Shown: one piece after another, positions 46,622 through 58,142 of the stretch
How positions within the stretch are numbered: the first letter of the stretch is position 1
Layout of the letters: each line of letters begins with the position of its first letter
Origin: Combretum micranthum
Lineage: Eukaryota > Streptophyta > Magnoliopsida > Myrtales > Combretaceae
Direction: 5' to 3'
Assembly (NCBI GenBank): GCA_024138025.1
Contig: JAMXBD010000366.1
Span: forward strand, 310,001 to 374,000
DNA: 64,000 nucleotides
The notes under the pieces: model-generated
What the model was told of the DNA's origin: nothing
Seen by the model: the letters and a program-made list of their open reading frames with translations, nothing else
The model's database searches: none
Position numbers and translations under genes: made by a program

Positions 46622-48439
46622 AATCATGTCATATATATCATATATTAAATATCTTCAAATAAAATAAGAAATTAGGTCATGCACATTATGCTCTATAAGA
46701 AAGAATACTCTTAATGTATCGAACAAAACATATGCATCAACTTTACATTGAACAAACCAAATTAAAAATGACATCAACGGATGTTTGGAAATCTAGTGGA
46801 AAAACAATTATGAAGTCCTTTTATCCTCCAATTTTTTATCCATTTAATTACCCTTTACATATCTAATCTTTAAACTTAAGGATTTCTGAAACTTTTGAGG
46901 ACAGTTAAGGGAAAATCCAATAAACTAATATTACACATATTAAGCCAAGGAAAAAAGGGGAAAAAATAAAGATGTGAAAAGTTTTACAAATTACATATAA
47001 TGACTACAATTATAAATATCCTAATAATAGCTTCTTCTCAATACCTTAATAAATGTTGGATTATAAAAGATTAATTAAAAGGATGGGAGATTGATGGATC
47101 AGAAACTCATGTATAAGTTTTTTTTGGCAAGACATAAGAATTAGATTTTCTATCCACAATATATATATATATATAATATATATTTTCTAAACATGGATAG
47201 CAAGTTTCAAATGTCATCAATCAAACTGGACACTTTTTTGATCGATAGCCTTTTAATCTAGTGATATATTTCTAATTTCTTAAGTGAGAGGTACCAGATT
47301 TGATCCTTCCCTCATGTTGTAACAGTAATATATATGTATTTCCTTTGATGCTGGAACAAACTGTGGAGTAGTTAGTCTCAATTATGACAAGAGAATAGCG
47401 CTCCACGAAGGCTTAAAGAACATACATTAATTATGAATTTGTTATTTGTAATCATAATTTAAACTTAAAAAAAAACTTCTATGTAATTTTATTGTTTAAA
47501 TATTGGATTAATCATAGCAATTTGCACAGGACCCTTGGTTCACCTAAAATATAAGTCATTTCAATTTCTATCCTTCTATTTTTAGGATTGTAAAGTTGTT
47601 TTTCGTTTTCATTTCCGGTCTTATTTTGAAATTTCCTTTAATCGGATTAAACTGTGGACTCGTTAGAGCATTATATATAATGAAGTCTTGACACCATTTT
47701 ATATTAAAGACTTCCTTTTGACATTCTTTACCATTATAGTAGGGTGAAGAATTTTCAAAATGTTATTTTCACTTTCTTAAATAATTAATAAACTTCAAAC
47801 TAAATCAATTGAAAAATGAACATATAGTATTTAAGATATTAAATAGAACATAGAGGGAAAAAAAAGTAGTTCGTATGAAGTTAACAGGTTATTACTGAGA
47901 ATAAAAATCTAATATGAGATTAAAAAAAACCATTAGTGGAGATCTTCATCTTTATGACGGTATTTAAAAAAAAAAAATTACAAATAGAATAACAAAAGAA
48001 AAGGAAATATTTGTCAAAGATAACTTGATGCTTCTTCATATCACAAAATGATTTTCATGAAGTAGAAATTCAACAAAAAAAAAAAAAAAAACATAATGTT
48101 GATGTTAATACAAGTATATTTACTATATCAAAATAAGACTTGATTTGCCACATTACTAGTTTAGAATGTATATTCATGAATAAAATAAGTACATAGATTG
48201 TTACACTATTATTCGTGCTTGATATGGGGAAAATTTAACTTATGTTTGAATTAGAGTTATCACACATCCTGAAATTATAGAAGTTATTAATTATTATTTA
48301 TGAATTGGGCTTACTTCTCTAAGATTTCATTGGAGCCAATTAGAGGCAAAACTAATACATCCATAAGATACTATATATATTAGCCATAGTTGTTGGTCAT
48401 AAATATTTAAAATTATGACAAAACTAAACAATAATTAAT
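46622..48439. other. Non-coding part of copy B
   Basis: Counterpart of 9069-10861, with no gene. The SINE-like stretch is at 47241-47315, more decayed than in copy A. Confidence 0.5.
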
Positions 48440-48614
48440 TCTTCAACAATATTGAACTGCTGAACTGCTGGACTTTATATTGTAGTAGCATAAATTTCGG
48501 TTTTCAGATAAGATACACCGTGTTTGTTCTTTTTCAAAATCAAACACCGGAATGGAATGGCCCTGGGAATGAGGAATCCACAGCCAAAGGAAATGAGGGA
48601 GGAGGAATAGAGGC
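48440..48614 (-). other. Likely 3'-UTR exon of the intact B3 gene
   Basis: Read on the minus strand, an acceptor (TTTTTTAG, ending at 48615) pairs with the donor AG|GTAAGT at 49206-49211, predicting a 597-bp intron in the 3' UTR. The exon-like sequence is better conserved between copies than its AT-rich flanks. The short frames at 48443-48657 are not protein candidates. Confidence 0.35.
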
Positions 48615-49254
48615 CTAAAAAATGAAAAGTCCATATATAATTAAAACATATTAACATAACTTATTAATATAATTTGCATTATCAAGATTCAATAAGTGGA
48701 AGGTATTTAAAACTTTTTCAAAAAAAAAAAAAAAAAGAAAAATAACCCAATTTCAACTTTGTATATAAATTCTTTTTTTCATATTACGTTATGGATTAAA
48801 CTTTATTATGGAAAAAAATTAATTTCACCATTTTTTTTTTAAATTTCCTTGGTAATGTTGTACAAGATGGTTACAACATAGTAAACATTACAAACAAACA
48901 TGGCAATCCAATTCGATGAACATATTATGTGCATAAACTCAATATAAAAAATTATATCACAAGTAAAATTTTCACAAAACTGTTATAGACATATATATAT
49001 ATATATGTTTATAAATGAACTTCTATTGACTCAAAATTAATGTTTTAATTATGTCTCGACTAATCACAATACAACACTTAAGCAAATTAAAAAGAATAAC
49101 TCAAAAATATAATGGAACATAAATTTCTAACCAAATTCTTCAAATAATCCTTGGAAAGCCTATAAAAATCTCTAAAATACAGTTGGGGAATATAGGTACA
49201 CCTAGACTTACCTAAAACATACAAAATAGTTGATGATATAGCTCTCCTTGTTCT

Positions 49255-50109
49255 TCATGCATTCTCCACGGGATGTTCCTTTTCCCTAACCAATGCAAAC
49301 CACAGTACGTCAGCTACTCTGAATGACCATAGTTGTATGACTTCTCCTTCCTCAAAATTGTTTCTCTTAACAATTGAATTCCAATTATAGAGCACATAAA
49401 TAAAAGACTTGCTCATCTTCCATTTTCGAAGACTCAAATGATTCTCGATCAACTTAAGAGAGGGATCGATTAAGGAAACCTTGATGTCCCCCTTGTTTTC
49501 CAGCATCTTCTCTTCTTCCACATTGAGGAAGTCTTTCTTTACCAACTGAGTTGGGGGGATCGACATCCTATTATGATGTGCCTGTAAATCAGTCTGTTGA
49601 ATCTTCTTTCGTATTATTAACACTACGTCGGTACTGTTCTTGCTTTCAATCAATGCCAAGAGATTTCTTGGAGGAGATTTAGGGCATAACTTTGTATCCA
49701 TATTATTCTTTTGTCTCTTGACATCATTGTTTTTCTTAGGGTTCTTAGCCCTAGAATTATTGTTGCCCACTAGTAATATACTCACGGCAGATTCTAGCTT
49801 TTCTTTAGTACCCATTTTTCTTTTTCTAGGAATAGTAGAAGTGCCAACGCGAGGTTGATGAAATGGTGACACCACAGCGGACGATGGTGTTTCACTTATA
49901 ATCTCAATTCTAGGAGTCCTCCTTTTCCTAGGTACGTTGTTGAAGCAAGCAGCCGCGCAGCATAGGTGAGAGTTCACTTCATTATTTGGTTGCTTTGGTG
50001 ACTGAAGTGATGGATGGTCTATAGCATCCACAAGAAGCCGCAACCCCTTTGAGAGACGATCATCATCACCATTATTATATCCCATGATCGTCGTCAAGTT
50101 TTTCTCCAT
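49255..50109 (-). CDS. B3-domain protein, DUF313 type (At2g31720-like group)
   Basis: A 284-residue product, probably a nuclear DNA-binding protein of the plant B3 superfamily. From the chosen start: an N-terminal segment with RLLVDAIDHPS, basic patches (PRKRRTP, PRKRKMG, KNPKKNNDVKRQKNN) that could act as nuclear signals, a KSPPRNLLALIESK motif, then the B3 fold. The fold runs from VLIIRKKIQQTDLQAH through IPPTQLVKKDFLN, IKVSLIDPSLKLIENHLSLRKW and YVLYNWNSIVKRNNF to GEVIQLWSFR and LWFALV. This order is typical of DUF313 proteins. The frame is open up to 50163, but a TTTGTTTCAG acceptor ends at 50145 on the minus strand, so that upstream ATG would lie in an intron; the first in-frame ATG in the exon is at 50109. 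A two-base loss versus copy A removes the MSMF start. A 3'-UTR intron is likely. Expression is untested. Confidence 0.75.
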   Translation of the reverse strand: MEKNLTTIMGYNNGDDDRLSKGLRLLVDAIDHPSLQSPKQPNNEVNSHLCCAAACFNNVPRKRRTPRIEIISETPSSAVVSPFHQPRVGTSTIPRKRKMGTKEKLESAVSILLVGNNNSRAKNPKKNNDVKRQKNNMDTKLCPKSPPRNLLALIESKNSTDVVLIIRKKIQQTDLQAHHNRMSIPPTQLVKKDFLNVEEEKMLENKGDIKVSLIDPSLKLIENHLSLRKWKMSKSFIYVLYNWNSIVKRNNFEEGEVIQLWSFRVADVLWFALVREKEHPVENA

Positions 50110-50239
50110 ATTATTAATAAAGGAACATTGACATGATGATCTTCCTGAAACAAACGAAACCAATATGAGCGAGTTGAAAAAGGAAAATAATAATGAATGT
50201 ATGTGTTTTGTTTAAGAATGACTGGGCTTGTATATGCAT

Positions 50240-50262
50240 AGAGAGAGAGAGAGAGAGAGAGA
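50240..50262. repeat. (GA)n microsatellite
   Basis: Counterpart of the run at 12541 upstream of the B3 gene. Confidence 0.9.
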
Positions 50263-51811
50263 ATTTTGGAAAGAAAAGATTTAATTTTACCGGACCCTTA
50301 TCTCAATGTAGCTCTAATTAATATAGTATCTTGCTAAAAAGATTATGGCATTGACAAACACATGATTTTCTTTATTGATAATAACAAATAAAATAAAGAT
50401 GATTCGACCAATTTTGCAAATTTATCTTTTGACGCCACGCCCAATTTAACAAAGAGGGAAGTGTCCATGCTTGAGAGGGATTTTTCTACCATCTTTGAAA
50501 ATTTCATGGAAGAAATACTTCATAAAATAAGCTTTTAATCTACGTGGAATTTTAATCACTATAAGAAAACTAGTCTTTAGAGACAGATCATGTGATGAAA
50601 ACTGATAAAAGAAATTATATTTCTACAGATAGAATCAACAGCTATGAGTTATAAGACAAAAATTTATGTTCAGAGATAGAAAACTTGTTTCTAAATACCA
50701 ATTTTCTTGTAGTGAATTAGACATTAAATATAATTACAATAACTAACAAAATTTTAAGATCCAATTTTAAAATACTTTCATTTTTATGGAAATAAGTTTT
50801 TTTTTTTTCCATTCCACCGTCATCTCAAAAATAAAACGAATATCAAGAACCGTATAGACAGAGAACTACGATAACAAAAATTTATATAACTCATCACCAC
50901 AGTTATCATCCATGATTAAAATCATTAATAATGTGAATGTCGACTCTTTTAACTTTCAAGCAATATTAAGTATTTAAATGAAAAGGAGTAAAATTAAATA
51001 CCTGGAAATAAAAAACTAAAGAGGAGGCTGTTGTCGTTCTTATAATTGCCAGTATCCGGAGTTGAAAAAGGAAAGTAATTATGAATGGGTTAGTTTGTGG
51101 TGTTTAAGAATCAGAAGGCTATATATATATGGGAAAGATATTGAGAGATTTGATTTTGAAACAAAGATTTAGTTTTATGTAAGCTTATCTTAATACAGCC
51201 CTATATGATACACTATCTTGCTAAAACAGATTCTAACAAAAGAGTGCTTTTGCTTAATAATAATAAATAAATAAGAAAGACTCATAATCCCATATAACCT
51301 GTTTTTATTTTTCAATAGGTCAATTGTAAAGTCATCTCTTTGAGTTTTTAAATCGTATACTTACATTCCTAGAACATAAAAAGGTCAAATGCACCATAAT
51401 TTAACATATATATATATATATTATGTATGTATGTATGTCTATTTTCTGTAAAGTAATGAAAAATAATAATCTATAAGACAATTTCAGAAAATGTAAGAAT
51501 ACAAAATTAGTTTTTTTAACGTTTAGTTCTTTAAATATTTTTTAGTAGTAATTATTTTGGCATCTTAAAGGATAAAATAATAATTCATGAAGTTTATAGA
51601 TTCGTTTGTCATTATCTAGATATGAATTTTTTGTTTATTATGTTATGAAGGGTTATATATTTTAAGAATAAACTTTGAGTTTATGTATGGAATCGTATAT
51701 TAAGTATTCATTTTACTAAAAATCTTCTCGTTAAGCTTATATAGATCTCTACAAGCTTATATAGATCTCTACAAACAAAGGGGACTGATCTTTATAGTTT
51801 AGAATCCACGG

Positions 51812-51842
<31 letters not shown>

Positions 51843-53962
51843 CGCAAAGGCCAAAGGGCCCTCGACCCGTTCAGAGAAAAGTCAATTGTTTAATTTTTTT
51901 TTTTTTCTAAATGAAATAGAGTGACATAGAAACTCATATCCACAATTGTCTTAAAAATTTTACCAAATATTAATTATACAAAATTAATGATACAAACACC
52001 ATCACAATACTACATTGTATATTGATATGCATGTAGTAGATGCGATATAGTCTTGTATTGCTATCAAATATCGCATTAAATACAAACAATATACTTAAAA
52101 TTAAAATGGCACATGTATTAGATGCCACATATGAAAATGAATATCATATTTCATGCGTGCAACATTTAAAGAACACTCTAAATACATGCCATATTGAGTC
52201 AATAAATTGACTAACTATAATTGATATTTGTACAATTTTTTGAGTACATTGGAAAACAAAAAAATTATCTCACTATAAATATTATCTATTATATATATAT
52301 ATATATATATTTAAAAGAGCAAACGATAACATAATATGATTAAATAGTTAGATATTTGTTTTTTATAAATATGAGATCATGGGTTTAAATCACTTAAGCG
52401 TCATTTTAATTTTGCGAGATGCATAAATTATTAAAATGGCATTCATTTTTGCTTTATCTTATAGTTTTTCACCACAATTTTTAATAGCATTAAATCTATT
52501 CATTGCAAAGTTACATCTAACTACATAAGTTCTCTTAAATTGCTATTTTCTATTAGTAGTATATCACAAATGATAAGGACATTAGCCACGCTACAAATAT
52601 AAGGTCGTATCATATAAAGTATAAATATATAATACTAGTTATATAATTTGGTACAACAAACTTTTTTTTCCCTTTACACTTAATGTTATCTGTGAATATG
52701 AATTATTGAACAATTTGCTGTAAAATGATTTATATCTCTTTCTTTTCTTCTTTACCAGAGGACAAGACTCAGAGGACCTAGCAATATAATTTAGACAACA
52801 ACAAAACAAACAAAGAGGATGGGAGTATCATCATAGAATTTATAATGTCAATTTGCTCTTTTTGATCTACTTGAAATTTTATGTTATATATATCTTTATT
52901 AAAAAAAAAAAAAACTTAAATAAGTTATGAGAAATAATTTTATGTTTTATGATTGAAAGTTAAATTTTGTTTCATATATATGCCACAAAGAAATGACAAA
53001 AAATTAAAAAATAATTTAGCCTCTGTAAAATTCGGGTCCCAGCCATTTGACCCTGCATCCGTCCTGCTTGACCTAGTACTTGTCCTTGACCATCGAGAGT
53101 CGAGACATCATGTAGCACTAAAATTATTTTAGATTTCAGGTAAATAAAAGAGACATCAACTTAAAATCCATTAGCATAAATTTTGTTAAGAATCTTTGAA
53201 ATCAATGACTATGTCTAAACATTATGTGGTATTGCTTCAAAATTCGTGACTCTGTTTGGCGTCTAAAATCCATGTTCTTATGCTATAAATTCACACATGA
53301 GAAAGAAAGAGACAAAAGTTCAATTCGTGTTAGAGTCGTTATAATCTTAACATTTTCAAGCTAATTTTGGTCTTACCTAACCATTGGAAACAATAATTTT
53401 GTATTGGATTGAAGTTAAACCAATAAGATATAAAAATTATCCAAGGCTCAAATAATGATCTCCATATAAAAGTATTCGTTGAAAAGAAAAAAAAAAAAAT
53501 AGTACCTGCTCAACGAAAAACGTCCATGCAACGGAAAGACCCAATGGTCGCCAAACCTTCATCGTCAACAAATAGAAGATTGATGCTTTCATTAATATTT
53601 GTATTATTCGTGGTGTTTGATTTTATAGCTTGTCAAGGATTAAACAAGAGATTTTGTTAGCTAATAAAAGGCAAAATAAATAAATAAACAAAATATATTA
53701 ACCATCCTTATAAAATTTGGGAAATATGTCGACACTCTATTTTCTTTTTTCTTTTATTCCTAATATAACAAGTTAGCCTCTAAAAATGTCAACATTAACA
53801 CGCAATTTTTTTAAAATATAACACATATTTCTAAATGTCAACAAGAGGAGAATATTTATTACATTTAAAAAAAATCGGGAGTCATATATTTTACAAAGTT
53901 TATAAGATGGACAACATAATTTAAGAAAGGAAAAAAAAAAAAAAAAAGGACATGAATGACAC
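50263..53962. other. Non-coding part of copy B
   Basis: Counterpart of 12563-16216. No gene is visible. It contains the G run at 51814-51842 and a small local duplication of AAGCTTATATAGATCTCTAC at 51735-51774. Confidence 0.6.
51814..51842. repeat. Homopolymer of 29 G
   Basis: Copy A has GCGAGGGGAAGGGG at the same place (14102 on). The run is therefore an expansion, a collapse or an assembly artefact in copy B. Confidence 0.9.
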
Positions 53963-54199
53963 TTAAGCTTCTAAGATAGATGTGATCTTGGATTCTAACT
54001 TTTTTACAACTTGCAAAATTCTGTCAGGGCCATATAAGTAAACGAGGAAACCATAAGAAGAGGCTAGGACTAGTCTAATACCAACTAGGTCACTTCCCTT
54101 GCAAATTGAGTTTGGTAGAAGCGGAATCCACAAATGCAGAAGTTGGTTGACGTTTATCTCCATTTGGAGTGAAACATCTTGGTCGTCTTGATCTACCAT
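53963..54199 (-). CDS. Small protein of unknown function, 78 residues
   Basis: The frame reads MVDQDDQDVSLQMEINVN, QLLHLWIPLLPNSICKG, SDLVGIRLVLASSYGFLVY and LYGPDRILQVVKKLESK before the stop. It has an acidic N-terminus, a hydrophobic middle (about residues 37-54) that could be one membrane segment, and a basic-amphipathic C-terminus. A TATA-like CTATTTATA on the minus strand (54237-54245) lies about 40 bases before the ATG, leaving room only for a very short leader. Copy A (16217-16439) has the same stretch with two frame breaks. I do not recognise the family; it may be a real small gene, an exon of a larger lost gene, or chance. Confidence 0.35.
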   Translation of the reverse strand: MVDQDDQDVSLQMEINVNQLLHLWIPLLPNSICKGSDLVGIRLVLASSYGFLVYLYGPDRILQVVKKLESKITSILEA

Positions 54200-54653
54200 A
54201 CTTAATTTTTGCTAGGAACTTTCTATAATATGTGTGTATAAATAGCCAACATGATAAGCTTGAAAAGATAAGCATTGAGGGATTTGTTTAATTCGAAGAT
54301 AGAGTTTGATATTTGATGGATTAGATTAAGAGTAGAGAAATCTGCTATGACTTGGATTTGGGTATATGTTTGTTTGGATTTCTTCATATGTTTTGGAAAG
54401 AAAAATGCTCAAGATAAAAAAAAAAAAAAAAAAAAAAATTATAGATATTAAACCAGCTTTATTAGTATGCTACAATGCATATGAATATTGCACCTTGCAA
54501 CAGCTCGATGATGCTCAAACTTCGTATTGAAAGTGATACTTGTGATTTGTATGTAAATATTCATATCTCATCTCATATATTTGATTTTGCAATATATTTT
54601 GATAATTAATTTCATCTAATTTGTATATCATTTTTCTTTTTAAGTAATGGTAG
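54200..54653. other. Upstream flank of the small ORF
   Basis: AT-rich; a poly(A) run at about 54415-54438 differs in length from copy A. No gene. Confidence 0.5.
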
Positions 54654-55352
54654 TGATATGAGTAAAAGGATGAAATACATGCCAAAATATCTAGAATGAT
54701 ACATTTAGTAGGGACCTCAGAAGAACTCAGCTTAACAATAACTTAATAACTAAACATTCAAGTACAATTATGGTAGTTAAAACAATATCCACTAGACTAA
54801 CCGTACAGAGAAATAGATTAATAGCAGACAAAGTATGACCAAGGGTCACCCTAGCCATCTTTTCTCTTGAACTTGTTCTTAAGTTTGGAGCTGCTGGTTA
54901 CTCGAAGAGCTAATAAGTCCTCTTCAATTACCCTCACAAAATAATACAAACACAAATAAGTTTTAGTTCCTTAGATCAATAATACATTCAAACCCTAATT
55001 CAATTCTTTACTTTTGTAGAGAAATGTGTTCAAGAATCGTTTAGCTGAAATAAAGATTCCTCACCTTTCAACTATCAAAGATCCACTGCAGTTGGTGTGG
55101 GCAAGAAATTGAAATTTTGTTGAGAGTAGATTTGAAATATGGATTTAGGTTTTCCATTTAGGTGTCGAGATAGAATAGTAAAGACTGTGATAGGGTTTGT
55201 ACAAGATTGCCTATATGACATTATTTGACAAACTTGTACTTAGACATTTCATTCTTGTACAGTGTTGGATTTGTTGATTGGTGTGAGCTAAAGTTTTGAA
55301 TTCGTATGTTAGTAAGTAGGCTTTACATTGGCTTATTAGAATAATCCTATCA
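54654..55352 (+). repeat. 5' LTR of chromovirus copy B
   Basis: It starts TGATATGAGTAAAAGG and ends near CCTATCA at 55352 (699 bp), with a TTTGGTGCTC primer-site-like stretch following. It corresponds to 16894-17587. Confidence 0.65.
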
Positions 55353-55389
55353 ATTTGGTGCTCTTATTGAGTTCTTGATTTTAGTTACT

Positions 55390-58137
55390 ATGGCTGAAGC
55401 CACCAGAGGAGTTCTTAGATTGAATGATGAGGTATCCTTGCATTCTAAATAGATTGTGCAGCTAAATGATAAATTTAATATAACGCAATCAATATAAACA
55501 TGATAGACGAAAAAATCAATAGTGTAGATGATAATCTATGTTTTATTGTACAATATGTACAAAAACATATGGAAAAGGATCAAGTTGAGAATCAGGGCAG
55601 AACTGAAACACATGGTAATAATTTGCCTTCATCATATTATTCAGGACCAACTAGAGAATCATTATCATACATGAAGGGAATCAAGTTGGAATTACCAAGA
55701 TTTTTCCTCGAAGATCCAAGAGGTTAGATCTTTAAGGCTACTCAATTTTTTAAGTTTCATTAGATCTCAATTTTAGATAGATTAAAGTTGGCTTCATTTG
55801 CAATGGAAAGTGATGCGTTGGAATGGTTCCAGTGGATGACAAGAAATGATTTAATTTCAACATGGTTTTATTTTATTACAGCAATGGAAATCAGATTTGG
55901 ACCATCTACATTTGAGGATTTTCAGGATCAACTTTCCAAATTAACTCAAGAAGATAATGTAGCTGAATCAATTGCAATTTGAGAAGCTCCATAATCGAAT
56001 TTCTGGATTATCCGAGAGCTTTTTGATAATATGTTTCATCTCTAGATTGAAACCAATTTTCCAACAAGAGGTATTATCTTTTAAACCTTCTTCTTTACAA
56101 GAAGCAATTAATTTAGCTAAGTTGCAAGAACATAAATTGAGTTACTTAATGAATATAACTCATAAAAGTAATTCTATTGTATCATCTAATAAATCAGTGG
56201 GAGTATTCACCAATGGTTCTAAAGTGCACTCACTTAGTCTTGCTATGGCTACATAAAAATCTGTGTTGACCAATGAAAAAATAGTAAGAAGATTTTTCCT
56301 GTTAAAAAGATGACCCCAGCTAAATTGGCCATGAGACGTGAAAAGGGATTATGTTATAACTATGATGATAAATATCACAAGGGGCATGTTTGCAAATCAA
56401 ATTTTCTACTTATGATTCATCCAGAAGACGATGATGATCATTTTCTCGATCGTATTGAGCATGAAGATAGTCAAGATGATTATTATGATGTAGCTAATCA
56501 AGTGAAAGAAGCTAAGATTAGTTATCATGCTTTGTCGGGTGCAATTGTTTCAAAAACTTTTGAGAATTCAGGGACAAGTGAAGGGAGTAGCTTTAAATGC
56601 TTTGGTTGATTCGGGTATCACACAAAAATTTATTCAATAAAGTGTGGATCATAAGTTAAAAATTCCTATTAAAGTGGTACCTCGGTTTTTAGTATTGGTA
56701 GGTGATGGAGATGAATTGGTTTGCATTGGACTATGTAGAAATCTATTGTTATTATTCGAGGAGTCACTTTTTCAGTAGATTTCTACGTCTTTTTACTAAT
56801 TCAAGGTGTAGAATTAGTGTTTGGTATTCAATGGTTGACCACTTTGGGACTAGTTGCTTCGGATTACAACAAACTTACTATGAAGTTTTGCTGGAAAAAT
56901 AAGGCGATTTGTTTAAATGGTTCAACTAATTTTGCTTGCAAAGAAATATCTTCTAAATAGTTGATGAAGATGGTGAAAACAAATTCAGTGGCTTATTATT
57001 TCAATATTGTGGCTCAGGTGGATGTTTCATCATCTTGTACCACTAGAAACGATGCTTTAGATGCATTGTTAGGCAGATTTAATGATGTTTTTGTGACTCC
57101 ATTATCATTGTTGCCACTTAGATATGTTCAACATCATATCCATTAAAAGAATAAGGGACAAGCTATGAACGTGAGACCACATAGGTATCGATATTTTTTA
57201 GAAACAGAGATTGAAAAACTAGCTTAAGAAATGTTGGAATTAGGAGTCATTAGACCAAGCACAAGTCCATTTTCTTCTCCAGTACTATTGGTAAAGAAAA
57301 AGGATGGATCATTAAGGTTTTGTGTTGATTCTCGTGCTTTGAATCAAACCACTATTCAAGATCACTTTTTGATTCCTACCATTGATGAGTTACTATATGA
57401 GTCAAGGGGAGCCACTATAATTTCCAAGATGGATTTAAGGGATGGATATCATTAAATTAGAATGTTTCTAGACGATACACCAAAAATAGCTTTTAGGACA
57501 TATGAAGGCCATTATGAGTATGTTGTGATGCCTTTTGGCTTATCAAACGTACCATCTACATTTCAGGTTGTAATGAATACCATTTTCAAACTATATTTGA
57601 GAAAATCCATCATTGTTTTCTTTGATAATATTCTCATTTATAGTAGATCAATGGAAGAGCCTTTGGAGAAAGCCCTACAATGTTTAAGACATCATTCGCT
57701 TTTCCTTAAAAATCCAAATGTTCTTTTAGCTAAGATAAAAGTTGAGTACCTAGGCCATGTTGTGTCAGTGGAATAATAAGCCTTGAGCTAGAGAAGCTTA
57801 AAGCCATTAAAGAATGGTCCTAACCTATAAATGTGAAGCAACTAAGAGGTTTTTTAGGCATCACTGGTTACCATCATAAATTTGTTAATGATTATACCAA
57901 AATTGCTTTTCCACTTACAAATTTGCTAAGAAAAGAACAGTTTGTGTGTTTAGATTCTACTCAAGCATCTTTAGAAAAGGTAAAACAAATTTTGGTTGTA
58001 GTACTAAAACATTTATTATGGAAATTGACGCATTAAGAACAGGGGTGGGGGCTGTCTTGTAATAAGGTAATCACCCAATTGCTTATTTTAGCAAGAAATT
58101 TAGTTTGAGACTACAAGGTCAATACTTATGTACAGGA
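55390..58137 (+). pseudogene. Chromovirus gag-pol, copy B, first part (gag to RNase H)
   Basis: This copy is better preserved than copy A. Gag starts at ATG 55390 (MAEATRGVLRLNDEVSLHSK, then TAG). Later parts are DALEWFQWMTRNDLIS, a zinc knuckle at 56352-56393 with Cys-Tyr-His-Cys in place of CCHC, and protease (ALVDSGITQ near 56600). Reverse transcriptase follows at 57231-57776: [44 protein letters not shown], a stop where Q is expected, IRMFLDD, MPFGLSNVPSTFQ, FFDN and LGHVVS. The start of RNase H (QLRGFLGITGYHHKFV and on) is cut at 58138 by the solo LTR. Stops, shifts and the lost catalytic Asp make it inactive. Confidence 0.85.
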
Positions 58138-58142
58138 ATTAG

